The position numbers and the translations under genes were made by a program. A stretch of DNA of 64,000 nucleotides, from positions 1-64,000 of the forward strand of contig JAFRAO010000016.1 in the NCBI GenBank assembly GCA_017405375.1, given 5' to 3'. Below are positions 55,846 to 63,978 of this stretch, piece after piece. The number at the start of each line of letters is the position of its first letter. Position 1 is the stretch's first letter. Below the pieces are notes generated by a model that ran no database searches, was not told the DNA's origin, and saw only the letters and a list, made by a program, of their open reading frames with translations. This stretch comes from a bacterium (GTDB lineage: Bacteria > Cyanobacteriota > Vampirovibrionia > Gastranaerophilales > Gastranaerophilaceae).

Positions 55846-58185
55846 TTAATACAGTTTTAAGTATTTGTATTTTTCTTTGTCAAAGGTGTAAATATTTGTT
55901 TGATTTTTATCAGTAGAAATTTTAATGGAATTGTTTATATCAGTTCTTAGAACATTAGATTTTCTTAAAACGTTTTGAGTTAATATATGCGGGTGCTTGC
56001 TGTCGTTTGAAGCGTTTGAAATTAATACATATTTAGGGTTTAGTTCATTAAGCATGTTTTTATCTATAACATTTTTTGCACCGTGATGACCGAGTTTTAA
56101 AACTGATATATTTTTCGGTAAAATTGTTTTAAGTTTATTATAAGCCGTTATACCTGCATCACCCATAAACAACATATCAAAATCGTTACTTTTTAATTCA
56201 GTTATTATTGAATTTTCGTTATCATTCTTAGTGATGTTGGTTATATATGTTTTTAGATAAAAATTTTCTTCTTGATAAATAATCTTGTCATTTTTTGTCA
56301 AAATAACAGGGTTTATTGTTTTATATATTTTTTGAGATGTTTTAGAATTATCATTTAATGAATTTACATAAACATTTTTTACGTTCAAATTATTATACAA
56401 ATCTATTGCACCGCCTGAGTGGTCGTTATCAAAATGAGTTATAATTATACCTTCAAGATTTTTTATACCTTTATCTTTTAAGTATTTAAGAATAATTATT
56501 TCTGCTTGCGATTTTCCGCCTAAATAACCTGATTTTGCAGTATCTATCATAAAATATTTATTATGCGGCGTTTTAATTAAAAATGCATCTGCATTTTGAA
56601 CAGAAAAAGCTATTATTTCTGTTTTATTATTTGGAATATTTATTGTAGAAATCAATAAAATGAAAATCAGACCGAAAATAACATTAAGCAATTTTTTGCT
56701 GAATTTATTAAGCAGTAAAACGAATAATAGTACTATAATGTAATAGAGTATAATTTGCATAATATTTGGGTGTGTAGTAGTTATCAAAGCCATCGGTAAG
56801 TTTGCGAAAAAAGTTGAAATTGAAACCAGTCCTGTTAAAAAAAATTCTAATATTATGTCAAAAATTTTGCAGATAATATTTTGAAAAAGCGGGATTAGTG
56901 CCATTATTGAGCTTATGAATCCGCCAAACGATATAAAAGGTAAAAATATTACTGATACAATATTTGCAAAAACAGAATATACACAGAATGTATTAAAATA
57001 AAACATTTGCAGCGGAGCAACCCAAATTTGAGCAATAATCGGAATTAGGATAGTGTCTTTGCAGAACATAATAAATTTATTTGAATCTTTTGTCAGTAAA
57101 TTTGAAGATATAAGTAACCCAAAAGTTACTAAAAATGATAATTGGAATCCTACGTCGTTTATAAAAGCCGGATTGTAAATAAGCATTAGCATAGCGACGA
57201 GAGATAATAATGCTATTGAATGAGTATCTCTGTCAATAAGTTTACCGGCTAATATGAATAGAATCATTATAGTTGCTCTTATTACAGAAGCTCCCAATCC
57301 TGTCATGAGTGAATAAAGTACTATAACCAGCATACCTGTAAGCACAGTAATTTTGAAAGGACATTTAAGGCATTTGTTTAGAATAAAGAACCAAAATCCG
57401 TATATAAACGCAACGTTCATACCGCTTGCAGCAAGTATGTGCAACAAACCTGAATTAATGAATGTTGTTTTTATATAATCCGGCGGAGCGACTGCATCAT
57501 CACCAAAAACAATTCCGCCAAGAATTTCCAAATACGGACTTTTTAAATATTGTTTGTGTGTATCAATAATTTTTATCCTTAAATTATTTAGATGTTGTAT
57601 AAATTTCCATTTGAATTCCAAATTCTTGGGAATTAATGTAACATTTGTTTTGTCTGCATAAAATACAGTAAATACACCGAAATTTTTCAAATATTTTCCA
57701 TAATCGAATTGTGAAGGATTAACAGCTTCGAATGGGATTCTCAATTTGCCGTTTATTTTATAATAGCTGCCGATTTTTAGGTTAGAAAAATCTTCATCTT
57801 TTGAATTTATGGTAACGAGAGTTTTTCCTTTATCAGTTTCAAAAAAGAATTTTGCTTTATCAGAGAAGTTACTGTTTGGAATACTTACAATTTGACCTTC
57901 AATAGAGCATTTTTGCGGTGCAATTTGATATAATTCGTCAGTATTCTTTATTCTAAAAATACAATTTACAAAACCGAGATAAAAAATAAATATCCAAAAT
58001 AATATTAATTTTGGGGGAAAGAAGTTTTTACAAATACTAATAATACCTAATAACGATACAATTATGCTTAAAACAATACCTGTATTTGAGAAATAAGCAC
58101 TTATTCCAAGAATATAAAGAAGTGCTGTTACAAACATTAGCAGGTTTTTATTTTGAGCGGCATAATTAAGAATTTGCTTTAACAT
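55846..58185 (-). CDS. comEC: ComEC/Rec2 DNA-uptake channel
   Basis: A 779-aa membrane protein that carries single-stranded DNA across the inner membrane in natural transformation. The N-terminal part has membrane helices and the soluble ComEC_N unit. The middle (about 215-500) has the Competence domain with ILAASGMNVAFIYGF. The C-terminal metallo-beta-lactamase domain (about 520-770) has HFDNDHSGG and KLGHHGAKN. All three parts are present, so it is full length. I start at ATG 58185, overlapping the XRE gene upstream by 20 bases; a TTG three codons earlier is the alternative. Confidence 0.92.
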   Translation of the reverse strand: MLKQILNYAAQNKNLLMFVTALLYILGISAYFSNTGIVLSIIVSLLGIISICKNFFPPKLILFWIFIFYLGFVNCIFRIKNTDELYQIAPQKCSIEGQIVSIPNSNFSDKAKFFFETDKGKTLVTINSKDEDFSNLKIGSYYKINGKLRIPFEAVNPSQFDYGKYLKNFGVFTVFYADKTNVTLIPKNLEFKWKFIQHLNNLRIKIIDTHKQYLKSPYLEILGGIVFGDDAVAPPDYIKTTFINSGLLHILAASGMNVAFIYGFWFFILNKCLKCPFKITVLTGMLVIVLYSLMTGLGASVIRATIMILFILAGKLIDRDTHSIALLSLVAMLMLIYNPAFINDVGFQLSFLVTFGLLISSNLLTKDSNKFIMFCKDTILIPIIAQIWVAPLQMFYFNTFCVYSVFANIVSVIFLPFISFGGFISSIMALIPLFQNIICKIFDIILEFFLTGLVSISTFFANLPMALITTTHPNIMQIILYYIIVLLFVLLLNKFSKKLLNVIFGLIFILLISTINIPNNKTEIIAFSVQNADAFLIKTPHNKYFMIDTAKSGYLGGKSQAEIIILKYLKDKGIKNLEGIIITHFDNDHSGGAIDLYNNLNVKNVYVNSLNDNSKTSQKIYKTINPVILTKNDKIIYQEENFYLKTYITNITKNDNENSIITELKSNDFDMLFMGDAGITAYNKLKTILPKNISVLKLGHHGAKNVIDKNMLNELNPKYVLISNASNDSKHPHILTQNVLRKSNVLRTDINNSIKISTDKNQTNIYTFDKEKYKYLKLY

Positions 58186-58399
58186 AATCCTCAAAATCTT
58201 TTAAAAATTCAGATACTGATTGATTATAAAATTTTGCTATCTTAGCAATATTATCTATATTTATATCACTAATATTATTTTCGTTCCTTGAAAGAGTGGA
58301 AGATTCCATCTCTACTTCAATGGCAAACTTATTTAAAGATATTTCAGCATTTTCACGTCTGAATCTAATATACGCGCCTAACTTATCCGAATATTTCAT
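58166..58399 (-). CDS. XRE-type helix-turn-helix regulator 1
   Basis: A 77-aa DNA-binding protein, about residues 5-60 of XRE/Cro type (LGAYIRFRRENAEISLNKFA ... STLSRNENNIS). I use the ATG at 58399, since the paralogue at 58507 aligns with it from MKYSDKLGAYI; a longer start at 58426 has no ribosome site either. The last 21 residues (KFYNQSVSEFLKDFEDYVK) are almost the same as in regulator 2 and coded by nearly identical DNA. It overlaps comEC and is probably co-transcribed. It may control comEC. Confidence 0.78.
   Translation of the reverse strand: MKYSDKLGAYIRFRRENAEISLNKFAIEVEMESSTLSRNENNISDINIDNIAKIAKFYNQSVSEFLKDFEDYVKANS
58184..58234 (-). repeat. 51-bp near-identical repeat, copy 1
   Basis: Differs from 58516-58566 at one base. 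It codes for the common C-terminus of the two XRE regulators. Confidence 0.9.
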
Positions 58400-58506
58400 A
58401 AGTACATTATCAAAAAACCATTGCATTTATGCATTACATACTTGCAATAGTTTGGTATTATATTCTTAATACTCTCTTTCCAATAACGGTTTAATAAATG
58501 CTCTAT

Positions 58507-58731
58507 TTATTTTAAATAATCCTCAAAATCTTTTAAAAATTCGGATACTGATTGATTATAAAATTTGGATATTTTTATTAATGCTTCAAGAGATACTTTT
58601 CTTTTCCCTGATTCATATCTTGATAAAGATGCAGGTTCAATTTCTGCATCAAAACAAAACTTATTTAGGGAATATCCTGATTTAATTCTTTTTTCTTTAA
58701 TATATAAAGATAATCTTTTTATGTAGCTCAT
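58507..58731 (-). CDS. XRE-type helix-turn-helix regulator 2
   Basis: A 74-aa paralogue of the regulator at 58166-58399. It has the helix-turn-helix (SGYSLNKFCFDAEIEPASLS, RYESGKRKVSLEALIKI) followed by the shared tail KFYNQSVSEFLKDFEDYLK. Length and sequence are typical for small XRE repressors. The N-terminal DNA-binding halves of the two differ widely, while the tails are nearly the same in DNA. The tail may be the dimer or partner-binding part. The gap to the hisS promoter (58732-58866) is shared. Confidence 0.82.
   Translation of the reverse strand: MSYIKRLSLYIKEKRIKSGYSLNKFCFDAEIEPASLSRYESGKRKVSLEALIKISKFYNQSVSEFLKDFEDYLK
58516..58566 (-). repeat. 51-bp near-identical repeat, copy 2
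   Basis: Second copy of the repeat at 58184-58234, in the 3-prime end of the other XRE gene. One mismatch in 51 bases. Confidence 0.9.
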
Positions 58732-58866
58732 AATGAAATTATCTGTTGATTTTTGGTAATATTCATTGACTAATGGTAAAAGACTTATGTTTATATTTTA
58801 TAATTGATAAAATATAATGTAAATGTTGCGCTAAACCGGACATTTTTTACTTTATTATAAGCCCTC

Positions 58867-58895
58867 TTGAAATGTTAACTAATTTGTAATAATAT
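58867..58895 (+). promoter_or_regulatory. Sigma-70 promoter of hisS
   Basis: TTGAAA (58867-58872), 17 bases, TAATAT (58890-58895). The start of transcription falls at the ATG (58902) itself, with no ribosome site visible, so hisS mRNA is probably leaderless. Confidence 0.65.
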
Positions 58896-58901
58896 CGTTA
58901 T

Positions 58902-60152
58902 ATGGCAAAGATAATTACAGTACAAAAGGGAACAAAAGATATTCTTCCCACAGAAATCGACAGTTGGCACTTTATTGAAAATGCCGCAAATGAAGTTTTT
59001 TCAAATGCAGGCTACAAAGAAATAAGAACACCAATATTTGAAGCAACCGAATTGTTTGCTCGCGGCGTTGGTGATACAACTGATATTGTGAACAAAGAAA
59101 TGTACACATTTGAAAAATCGGAACGTTCGCTAACTTTACGTCCTGAAAATACGGCAGGTGTTGTTCGTTCATATATTGAAAACGGTATGCACAGGCTTTC
59201 TGCACCTGTAAAATTATGGTACAAAGGTCCGATGTTCAGGTACGAACGTCCACAAGCAGGACGCCAAAGACAATTTCATCAAGTTGGTATGGAAATGTTC
59301 GGTATTGCTCAACCAACAGCGGATGCTGAAGCAATTTCTTTAGCTGTAAATTATTTAAATAAAATCGGATTAAATGATTTGGATGTCGAAATAAATACTC
59401 TTGGCTGCCCGACTTGTCGTGAAGAATACAAAAAGAAATTAAAAGAAGTTTTAAAACCATATTTATCTGAACTTTGTCCTGATTGTCAAAAAAGATACGA
59501 AAAAAATCCGTTAAGATTATTAGATTGCAAAGTTGAAGAATGCAAGGCAATATATGAAAAACCTGAAGTTAAAAAAGTTATAACCTCAGATTTTGTATGT
59601 CCTGAATGTCATGAACATTTTGAATCGGTAAAAAGATATTTAAATATTTTAAAAATAAAATATACAGTAAATAAACTTCTTGTAAGGGGTTTGGACTACT
59701 ATAACAGAACTGTTTTTGAAATAAAATCAAACAATCTTGGTTCACAAAATGCCGTATGTGGTGGCGGACGTTATGATAGTCTGGTTAAAAACCTTGGCGG
59801 AGAAGATACTCCTGCTGTAGGATTCGCTATGGGTATGGAAAGATTGATTTCTTTGATTCCAAAACAAAATGAAAATAAACTCGATGCTTATGTCGTTTCA
59901 ACAAATATTGAAGAAACTTTAAAACTTGTTAGCACATTGAGAAATGCAGGCATAAAAGTTGATTTTGATATGACAAGTAAAAAATTTACAAAACAATTGG
60001 AAAAGGCATCAAAACTTGCAAAATATGCGCTAATTTTAGGTGAAGACGAAATCGCCAACGGCAAAATTTCTGTTAAAAATCTTGAAAAATCAGAACAAGT
60101 TACTTTAAAAATTAATGAATTGAAGGAGTACCTTTTTAATTGTCAAATCTGA
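58902..60152 (+). CDS. hisS: Histidyl-tRNA synthetase
   Basis: A 416-aa class II synthetase that charges tRNA-His. Motif 1 is around residue 40 and motif 2 has GPMFRYERPQAGRQRQFHQ. The HisA box is LVRGLDYYNRTVFE, motif 3 is near 310 (AVGFAMGMERL), and a C-terminal anticodon-binding domain covers 325-416. All expected active-site parts are intact. A Cys-containing insert (CPDCQKRY ... CPECHEHF) in the middle could bind zinc, as in some bacterial HisS. A downstream gene overlaps the stop by 13 bases. Confidence 0.97.
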   Translation: MAKIITVQKGTKDILPTEIDSWHFIENAANEVFSNAGYKEIRTPIFEATELFARGVGDTTDIVNKEMYTFEKSERSLTLRPENTAGVVRSYIENGMHRLSAPVKLWYKGPMFRYERPQAGRQRQFHQVGMEMFGIAQPTADAEAISLAVNYLNKIGLNDLDVEINTLGCPTCREEYKKKLKEVLKPYLSELCPDCQKRYEKNPLRLLDCKVEECKAIYEKPEVKKVITSDFVCPECHEHFESVKRYLNILKIKYTVNKLLVRGLDYYNRTVFEIKSNNLGSQNAVCGGGRYDSLVKNLGGEDTPAVGFAMGMERLISLIPKQNENKLDAYVVSTNIEETLKLVSTLRNAGIKVDFDMTSKKFTKQLEKASKLAKYALILGEDEIANGKISVKNLEKSEQVTLKINELKEYLFNCQI

Positions 60153-60466
60153 TTGATGATATAGTTGTTGAATTAATAAAAGATATTAAAGTACTGAACT
60201 TAGGATTTCGGGGGGTTTATCTTTTTGGGTTGTTTGTTGATGGAAAAATGCACAAAGATGAAGATATAGAATTTGTAGCAATCTTTGATAAACCTATTGA
60301 TAAAGTTAATCGAGAACAAATTTGGCGAGTAATTGGAAAAATCGAAGAAGATTTTGATATATACATTGATTTACACCCGCTTTCATTAAGCGAGTTTAAA
60401 TCAGACACAAATTTCTACAAATACGTAATCGAAGAAGGTATTTTTTTTAATTCTGAAAGTATTTAA
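60140..60466 (+). CDS. Nucleotidyltransferase-fold protein with degenerate motif
   Basis: A 108-aa protein of the minimal nucleotidyltransferase fold (MNT/KNTase-like). LFGLFVDGKMHKDEDIEFVA takes the place of the G-S-x10-D-x-D motif. The Ser is Leu and the second Asp is Glu (D-I-E), so catalysis may be lost. It uses a TTG start 11 bases after AAGGAG and overlaps hisS. A second Asp (DIYIDLHPL) matches the third family acid. No HEPN partner gene, which would make it a MntA/HepT toxin-antitoxin unit, is adjacent. It may regulate or bind RNA. Confidence 0.6.
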   Translation: MSNLIDDIVVELIKDIKVLNLGFRGVYLFGLFVDGKMHKDEDIEFVAIFDKPIDKVNREQIWRVIGKIEEDFDIYIDLHPLSLSEFKSDTNFYKYVIEEGIFFNSESI

Positions 60467-61062
60467 TCAGAAGATAATATTTGCTTAACAGTATAATTGT
60501 CATTATTCGACAATTCTTTAATCAAATTTTTTATATCTGTTTGTATTTGATTTTGTTGTTTCAATAAATCTGCTTTATTTGTACCTGATTTAACATTATT
60601 TATTTCTTTTTTTATGTCAGCTAATTTTACAGATAGATTTATAATTTTGCCTAATTCTTTAGAATTTTCATTTTGAAAATCATTCATATTTCCATTCAAT
60701 GTATCAATAATAACCTTATTATTATATTTATTACCAATTTCTCTGGCACCTTTATTTGGTTTTTTAATAATATAATATTCTGTACCGTCATAACGCAAAG
60801 AAGACATTTGATTTTTCAATCTTTTCATATTTACAAGATCAACAATGACCGATACATATCCTGGTATTGAATCTATTTCATTTTCATTGTTTTTGCTTGT
60901 TTTTTTATCAAAAATATCAAATTTGTTATCATATACATTTGGCACAAAAACTTTTTTAGGAAATACAACTTTGTTCGAATCACTTGTATTCATAGCTTTG
61001 TATTGCGCGTTTTGACCGCTTAAATTTAATTTAACATTCGGAATCATTTCACTTAACCCCAT
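60463..61062 (-). CDS. DGTE-motif family protein 1, unknown
   Basis: A 199-aa protein, first in position of three tandem paralogues (60463-62183). The N-terminus MIPNVKLNLSGQ (from residue 6) resembles the starts of the others and includes an L-N-L-S-G motif. The core SSLRYDGTEYYIIKK (about 98-112) is the family hallmark. A C-terminal helical region follows (about 130-180, IINLSVKLADIKKEINN), ending YTVKQILSSD. AAGGAAG precedes the ATG at 61062, though a second ATG at 61047 agrees better with the paralogues. The 3-prime end overlaps the nucleotidyltransferase-like gene by four bases. Confidence 0.7.
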   Translation of the reverse strand: MGLSEMIPNVKLNLSGQNAQYKAMNTSDSNKVVFPKKVFVPNVYDNKFDIFDKKTSKNNENEIDSIPGYVSVIVDLVNMKRLKNQMSSLRYDGTEYYIIKKPNKGAREIGNKYNNKVIIDTLNGNMNDFQNENSKELGKIINLSVKLADIKKEINNVKSGTNKADLLKQQNQIQTDIKNLIKELSNNDNYTVKQILSSD

Positions 61063-61091
61063 TTCTTCCTTTTTATCTATATATCCGTAAA

Positions 61092-61532
61092 TTATTTTTT
61101 ATATTCAAGATTTTCTTGCAAATTGTTTTTCTTATCGTCTTTGATAGGTATAATTATGTAATTTTTATTCTCGTATTTTGCTTTTTCATCAGCTTTTATG
61201 AGAAATCCTTTTTTACTATCATTTTTAAAACATACCAAAATTTCTGTACCGTCTAAATCTTCAATATTATTGTTTATTATGTAATCTAATATTTTTTGCT
61301 TTTCTTTTGATAAAGTTTTCTTAAGCTCTAAAAATTTACTAAGAGTCAATTTAGCATTTTTTATTTTAGATTTTTTATAATAATCCTCTTGAATATTAAA
61401 TGAATTTTCAGCATTTGGTGCAAGATTTTTATTAATAGTATTTTTTTGAGTCGTTGTAGTAGAACCGCTAAAATTTTGTGCTAAATTTCTTGAAACATAA
61501 TTATATTTTCCTAAGCTAACTTTTGGTATCAT
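61092..61532 (-). CDS. DGTE-motif family protein 2, unknown
   Basis: A 146-aa paralogue. I start at ATG 61532 (MIPKVSLGKYNY) since GGAG lies six bases before it; an upstream in-frame ATG at 61553 would cover that site. The N-terminus has QNFSG (residues 19-23), as in the protein at 2701-3198. The core is the shortened form EDLDGTEILVCFKN, with Gly-Phe-Leu after it instead of the long helical tail. About 40 residues are rich in lysine. No catalytic residues are evident. It may be a degraded or specialised copy. Confidence 0.68.
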   Translation of the reverse strand: MIPKVSLGKYNYVSRNLAQNFSGSTTTTQKNTINKNLAPNAENSFNIQEDYYKKSKIKNAKLTLSKFLELKKTLSKEKQKILDYIINNNIEDLDGTEILVCFKNDSKKGFLIKADEKAKYENKNYIIIPIKDDKKNNLQENLEYKK

Positions 61533-61562
61533 TGCATTCTCCTTTAATTTCATTTATTTTGT

Positions 61563-62183
61563 TTAAGCAAGTTTATTAATACTTGGAATGGTATTCTTAT
61601 ATATTGGAAGAACTGAATAATCTTTATCTCGAGCCAATTTCATAAGTGCAGCTCTAAGCTCCCATTGAGCATCTTTATAATCAGCATCTCTGTTTCTATC
61701 AACTCGTGAAGTATTTGTTTCATTATATTTTTCTGTAAATTTAATTAAATCTTGAGATTTTCTATAAAGGTTATTTATTTCTTTATCATTTCCCAAAAAC
61801 AAACTGGCCTTCGAACCATACTCAGAGTCAACGAAACACTCAGCAGCAGGAGAATCACCAAAACGTGCATTTCTTTTTGTACAAACATAATATTCAGTTC
61901 CATCACCTCTCAATGAACTCAAATTATTTTTTGATCTGAAATCTAAAAACCTTTTCTCTGCTGATACTATAGGCAAATCTAACGCTGAACGACCTTTAGA
62001 AATTATACCACATGCAGGCGTTTTCGGTTGAGCACTTACATTATTGGGTGTTAACTGTTGTTTACCTAAATTTTTAATTTGGCTGTTTTCCCAAACAAAA
62101 ACTCCGCTGCCGCTATCTCGTTCAAAACCTCTCATTGGTATATTTTTACCGGAATAATTTGCTAAATTAATTTTTGAAATCAC
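61563..62183 (-). CDS. DGTE-motif family protein 3, unknown
   Basis: A 206-aa paralogue. It starts MISKINLANYSGK, again with the N-x-S-G N-terminal motif. Core SSLRGDGTEYYVCTK (about 93-107) is nearly the same as in protein 1. It is followed by a helical part with NNLYRKSQDLIKFTEKYNE, then an ending DKDYSVLPIYK that matches NYTVKQIL of protein 1. This end also contains arginines (VDRNRDADYKDAQWELRAAL). Three intact copies on one strand suggest a working family. No signal peptide or membrane helix is visible. Confidence 0.7.
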   Translation of the reverse strand: MISKINLANYSGKNIPMRGFERDSGSGVFVWENSQIKNLGKQQLTPNNVSAQPKTPACGIISKGRSALDLPIVSAEKRFLDFRSKNNLSSLRGDGTEYYVCTKRNARFGDSPAAECFVDSEYGSKASLFLGNDKEINNLYRKSQDLIKFTEKYNETNTSRVDRNRDADYKDAQWELRAALMKLARDKDYSVLPIYKNTIPSINKLA

Positions 62184-62473
62184 TTTTCAATACTCCATAT
62201 TAACTAAATTATGTACACTTACACTAATCAAATTATAATAAATTACTTTTTATAAATTTTCGGGTTTATGTACTACGTGTACTTATTGAAAACCTATAAA
62301 AACTTTTTTTGCTACTTATTTAATAAAAGTTTACATTTACATTTACACTTGACATTTTATAACTAATATTATCAAAAATGCAACATTATTAATAATATTA
62401 ACAATAAAACTACCAAGCACACCAAAATTAATTGGGCTGTAATTGTACCATATTCGCCACCTAAAGTAAATAT

Positions 62474-63106
62474 CTATTTTAAAATTAAAGATTTTATTCT
62501 GTTAATTGGCCAAACCAAAGTTACAGCACGTCCGATAATTCTTTCTTTTGCCAAGAATCCCCAATAACGGCTATCTTGAGAATTACCTCTGTTATCACCC
62601 ATCATAAAATAATGACCTTCCGGAATAACAAAAGGACCGCAATACATTTGTTCTGAACAATCATTATAATCATATTTACTTTTAATATAAGGTTCATCTA
62701 AAGGTTTACCGTTAATATAGACATAAAATGCTCCGTCTTTTGGGTCTTTTTTTATTTCAAATTCTTCGCCGGGGAGTCCTACTATACGTTTAATAAATGC
62801 TATATCAGAGCAGAAAAATCCGGTTAAACGTTCGAAAACTTTAACAAAATTTGAACTTAATTCAGTCATTGGCGGATAAAATACCATTATATCGCCACGT
62901 TGAGGTTCTCTGTAAAATCTTGAAACTCTTTCAACGATTATTCTATCTTTTTCAACTAACGTCGGGTGCATTGAACCTGATGGAATCCATCTTATTTCAC
63001 CCAAGAAAAATTTTATAATTATAACCATAACAACAACAAAAACTATTGTTTCTACTGTTTCTTTTAAAAATGGTTTTAGCTTTTGTTCATAGAATTCTTT
63101 ATTCAT
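62474..63106 (-). CDS. lepB: Signal peptidase I
   Basis: A 210-aa membrane-bound serine protease that removes signal peptides from exported proteins, including many in this window. One N-terminal helix is at about 15-35. The catalytic Ser is in SGSMHPTL and the Lys in FIKRIVGLPGE, and GDNRGNSQDSRYWG is the family box. Overall it is close to typical bacterial LepB. Its ATG overlaps the stop of the prenyl synthase by four bases. The A-FTL prepilin-like signals of the S74 proteins would need a separate prepilin peptidase. Confidence 0.95.
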   Translation of the reverse strand: MNKEFYEQKLKPFLKETVETIVFVVVMVIIIKFFLGEIRWIPSGSMHPTLVEKDRIIVERVSRFYREPQRGDIMVFYPPMTELSSNFVKVFERLTGFFCSDIAFIKRIVGLPGEEFEIKKDPKDGAFYVYINGKPLDEPYIKSKYDYNDCSEQMYCGPFVIPEGHYFMMGDNRGNSQDSRYWGFLAKERIIGRAVTLVWPINRIKSLILK

Positions 63107-63978
63107 AATTCGCCTAATATTCCTAATAAATCAATCAATTCTTGTTTAAATTTATTATTAGGAGCTGTTTCTAATAATAAATTTAATTCTCTGAGATAAT
63201 TATCTAACAATTCTTTTGTTTTGGCAATGCCAACATCTAAATTTTTTATATTTTCAGAATATATAACAGGTGCATTGTATATTCCGTTTGTTATATCACT
63301 TTTTGAAGGTTTATCTGATTCGTTTTTAATTATATCCGATAAATCATCTCTGATTTGAAATGCGATACCGAATAATTCGGCAAATTTTTCCGCTGATTCA
63401 ACGTTCAGATTTGCACAAATTGCAGAACTTTTTAGCCCTGCAACAAATAATTTAGCAGTTTTGTTTTTACATTTTTCTATATAATTTTCAATAGGCGGAA
63501 CTTTAAATTTCCAAATATATTGATTCAATTCTCCTTTGCACAAACACATTAATGAATCATTAAAAATTTCAAATATTTCTTTTGAATCAAGTCGCAACAG
63601 CTTTTGAATTGCAATAGTCAGCAAATAATCACCCATAACAACAGCCAAATTATTACCAAAACTGTAATTTAGAGTTTTAACATTCCTTCTTGTATCAGAA
63701 TTATCAATAACATCATCATGAATTAATGATGCATTATGTATCAGTTCGACGGCCGATTGAATTATGATTTGTTTTTTAGTTATTTCGGCACCATACATTT
63801 TTAAATATAGTAAATTCAATACAGGACGAATTTTTTTTGAAGGAGCTGTTACAACAGATATTAAATTTTCTTGCAGTGATTGAATACCACAATAAAATTC
63901 GCACATATTTTTTTCAATTTCTGTCAACTCATTTTTCAGCAAACTTTTTATTTTGTTATATTTCTGTTCAAACTGCAT
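63103..63978 (-). CDS. Polyprenyl diphosphate synthase
   Basis: A 291-aa all-helical enzyme that condenses isopentenyl diphosphate to allylic chains. The first Asp-rich motif is HDDVID (DDxxD) and the second is QIRDDLSDI. Both, and the surrounding helices, are intact. The product length cannot be told safely; farnesyl, geranylgeranyl or longer chains are possible. The small size near the first motif hints at a long-chain (octaprenyl-like) or medium-chain product, but this is weak. It is upstream of lepB in one operon. The gene starts near the right edge of the window, and its promoter may lie outside. Confidence 0.9.
   Translation of the reverse strand: MQFEQKYNKIKSLLKNELTEIEKNMCEFYCGIQSLQENLISVVTAPSKKIRPVLNLLYLKMYGAEITKKQIIIQSAVELIHNASLIHDDVIDNSDTRRNVKTLNYSFGNNLAVVMGDYLLTIAIQKLLRLDSKEIFEIFNDSLMCLCKGELNQYIWKFKVPPIENYIEKCKNKTAKLFVAGLKSSAICANLNVESAEKFAELFGIAFQIRDDLSDIIKNESDKPSKSDITNGIYNAPVIYSENIKNLDVGIAKTKELLDNYLRELNLLLETAPNNKFKQELIDLLGILGEL

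Noticed and set aside
60140-60466. MntA/HepT-type toxin-antitoxin system
   Set aside because: No HEPN-domain gene is adjacent and the nucleotidyltransferase motif is altered.
62184-62473. Short TGTAAA-type direct repeats in the gap, perhaps an origin or iterons
   Set aside because: Only three or four imperfect units occur near 62330-62350; no DnaA boxes or initiator gene are nearby.
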